NCBI GenBank assembly: GCA_005879675.1
Contig: VBJE01000051.1
Location: 1-5,896 of the forward strand
Reading direction: 5' to 3'
Length of the DNA stretch: 5,896 nucleotides
DNA from: Chloroflexota bacterium
GTDB lineage: Bacteria > Chloroflexota > Dormibacteria > Dormibacterales > Dormibacteraceae
Shown here: in pieces, positions 4,957 through 5,896 of the stretch
Position numbering within the stretch: position 1 is the stretch's first letter
Layout of the letters: each line of letters opens with the position of its first letter
Position numbers and translations under genes: made by a program
The notes under the pieces: generated by a model
The model's database searches: none
The model's input: only the letters and a program-made list of their open reading frames with translations
Told to the model about the DNA's origin: nothing

Positions 4957-5807
4957 AACGTGTCGCAGGCGCTCGCGTCGCCCTTCTGATAGCCGGTCGT
5001 GAACCATCTCTGCCGCTGCGCGGATGACCCGTGCGTCCACGACTCGGGGTTGACGCGCCCCTGGAACTCCTGCTGGATGCGGTCGTCTCCAACCGCCGCG
5101 GCGGCGTCGAGCGCCGAGTTGATGTCGTCCTGAGTGATGGGCTTCAGGAACCCGGTCGAGGTGGCGTGGCCGGCCCAGACGCCCGCGTAGCAGTCGGCCT
5201 GCAGCTCGGTGCGAACCGATTGGCCGGTGGCACCTGTCTGCCCCGAACCCGACGAGAGGTTGCCGGCCAGGTCCTGGACGTGATGACCGTACTCGTGCGC
5301 CACCACGTAGCCTTCGGCCAGCGACCCTCCCCTGGCGCCGAGCTTTGTGCGCAGGTCATCGAAGAACCCGAGGTCGAGATAGACATGCTTGTCGACCGGG
5401 CAGTAGAACGGGCCGACCTCGGCGGTCGCCGTCCCACAGCCGGTATCGACCTGACCCGTGTAGAGCACCGTCTGCGCCGGCTGATAGCGACGCCCGCTCC
5501 GTGAGAACTCGTCGCTCCAGTATTTCTGGACGCTGTTGACGTAGCCGACGATGCGGCAGTCCTCGTTCTGATTGGCGTCGGCGCCGGTGCTGCACTCCTG
5601 CGACAGGTTGGTATTGCCGGGGGCCGAGTCCAGTCCCGGGGCGACAGAGCTGCCGCCGAGGTCCCCACCGAGGAGCAGGTAGACGACGAGCAAGACGAGT
5701 CCGAGACCACCGCCACCGCCGATGGCGATGGTGCGTCCGCCCAAACCCCTCCCGCGCACGTCGTTGACCTGGCTCGGGTCGAGTCGCGCGTTGGGATCGA
5801 AAGCCAT
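4941..5807 (-). CDS. YpfJ-family neutral zinc metallopeptidase, membrane-anchored
   Basis: The 288-residue product matches the putative neutral zinc metallopeptidase family (YpfJ, Pfam Zn_peptidase) over its whole length. It opens with the family's start motif, here ARLDPSQVNDVRGRG (7-21). A glycine-rich stretch and one membrane helix follow (about 27-47), with no cleavable signal evident. The linker at 48-83 is low-complexity. The catalytic domain has HEYGHH (171-176, HExxH with Glu172 as base) and the probable third zinc ligand Glu201 in TELQADCYAGVWAGH. Six cysteines (72, 84, 124, 136, 206 and one near the C-terminus) could form disulfides outside the cell. The ATG at 5807 is preceded by a weak AGCAGAG. 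It is convergent with the carbonic anhydrase, tail overlap 16 bp. The family is sure; no substrate is established for it, and no operon partner is visible apart from a possible gene ending 37 bases upstream. Confidence 0.93.
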   Translation of the reverse strand: MAFDPNARLDPSQVNDVRGRGLGGRTIAIGGGGGLGLVLLVVYLLLGGDLGGSSVAPGLDSAPGNTNLSQECSTGADANQNEDCRIVGYVNSVQKYWSDEFSRSGRRYQPAQTVLYTGQVDTGCGTATAEVGPFYCPVDKHVYLDLGFFDDLRTKLGARGGSLAEGYVVAHEYGHHVQDLAGNLSSGSGQTGATGQSVRTELQADCYAGVWAGHATSTGFLKPITQDDINSALDAAAAVGDDRIQQEFQGRVNPESWTHGSSAQRQRWFTTGYQKGDASACDTFHSAL

Positions 5808-5844
5808 GGCTCTGCTTGGGCAACGCCCCCGTCACTGCATGTCC

Positions 5845-5896
5845 CTAGCTCGACAGGCTCGGATGGCGGCGCTTGATCTCATCCCAGGTCAGCCCG
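5845..5896 (-). CDS. Possible C-terminal end of an unidentified gene, partial
   Basis: A minus-strand frame is open from the right edge to a TAG at 5845-5847 and would encode a C-terminus of GLTWDEIKRRHPSLSS. The Trp-Asp-Glu-Ile-Lys-Arg-Arg-His-Pro stretch looks like an amphipathic helix of a real protein rather than random frame, and its orientation agrees with the peptidase downstream. With only 16 residues visible, no family can be named. Confidence 0.35.
   Translation of the reverse strand, partial: GLTWDEIKRRHPSLSS

Noticed and set aside
5818..5828. GGGC-AAC-GCCC hairpin upstream of the zinc peptidase
   Set aside because: The stem is only four pairs with a three-base loop and no T-run, too small to call a terminator or operator.

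Overview
The window is GC-rich, densely coded bacterial chromosome with GTG and TTG starts, overlapping stop/start junctions and very GC-rich third codon positions. The gene mix is an ECF sigma factor with a membrane hydrolase, a two-domain KaiC ATPase, a MerR-type regulator, a Rv1284-like beta carbonic anhydrase and a YpfJ-type zinc peptidase. This fits a soil-type high-GC lineage such as Chloroflexota/Dormibacterota or a deep actinobacterium. That assignment is inference; no marker gene is present.

Left block (minus strand, 1-1328): an ECF sigma factor is followed by a gene whose start overlaps the sigma stop by 8 bp. The second protein has a charged cytoplasmic N-terminus, one membrane helix, and an outside alpha/beta-hydrolase of the TAP-like peptidase type. 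It runs off the left edge just before the expected catalytic serine. Sigma factor plus co-translated membrane protein is the usual layout of a sigma/anti-sigma pair, but here the presumed anti-sigma partner carries an enzyme.

Middle block (1329-2375): a small plus-strand gene of unknown function (1414-1662) meets an orphan single-domain response regulator (minus, 1675-2100) tail to tail. A 275-bp AT-richer divergent control region (2101-2375) follows, with several inverted and direct repeats.

Right-centre operon (plus strand, 2376-4956): a fusion of a MerR/MlrA-type DNA-binding domain with a receiver domain, then a KaiC-like double ATPase (4-bp overlap), then a beta carbonic anhydrase (11-bp gap). 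The tight packing suggests one transcript. No kaiA, kaiB or histidine kinase is visible. The likely reading is a phosphorelay- or clock-like switch (KaiC with two receiver proteins) linked to bicarbonate/CO2 metabolism.

Right edge (minus strand): a membrane-anchored YpfJ-family zinc metallopeptidase converges on the carbonic anhydrase with a 16-bp tail overlap. The last bases may hold the C-terminal end of another minus-strand gene.

No rRNA, tRNA, CRISPR array, insertion sequence or clear intrinsic terminator was seen. The most unusual content is the sigma factor/hydrolase-fusion pair and the MerR-receiver/KaiC/carbonic anhydrase operon.
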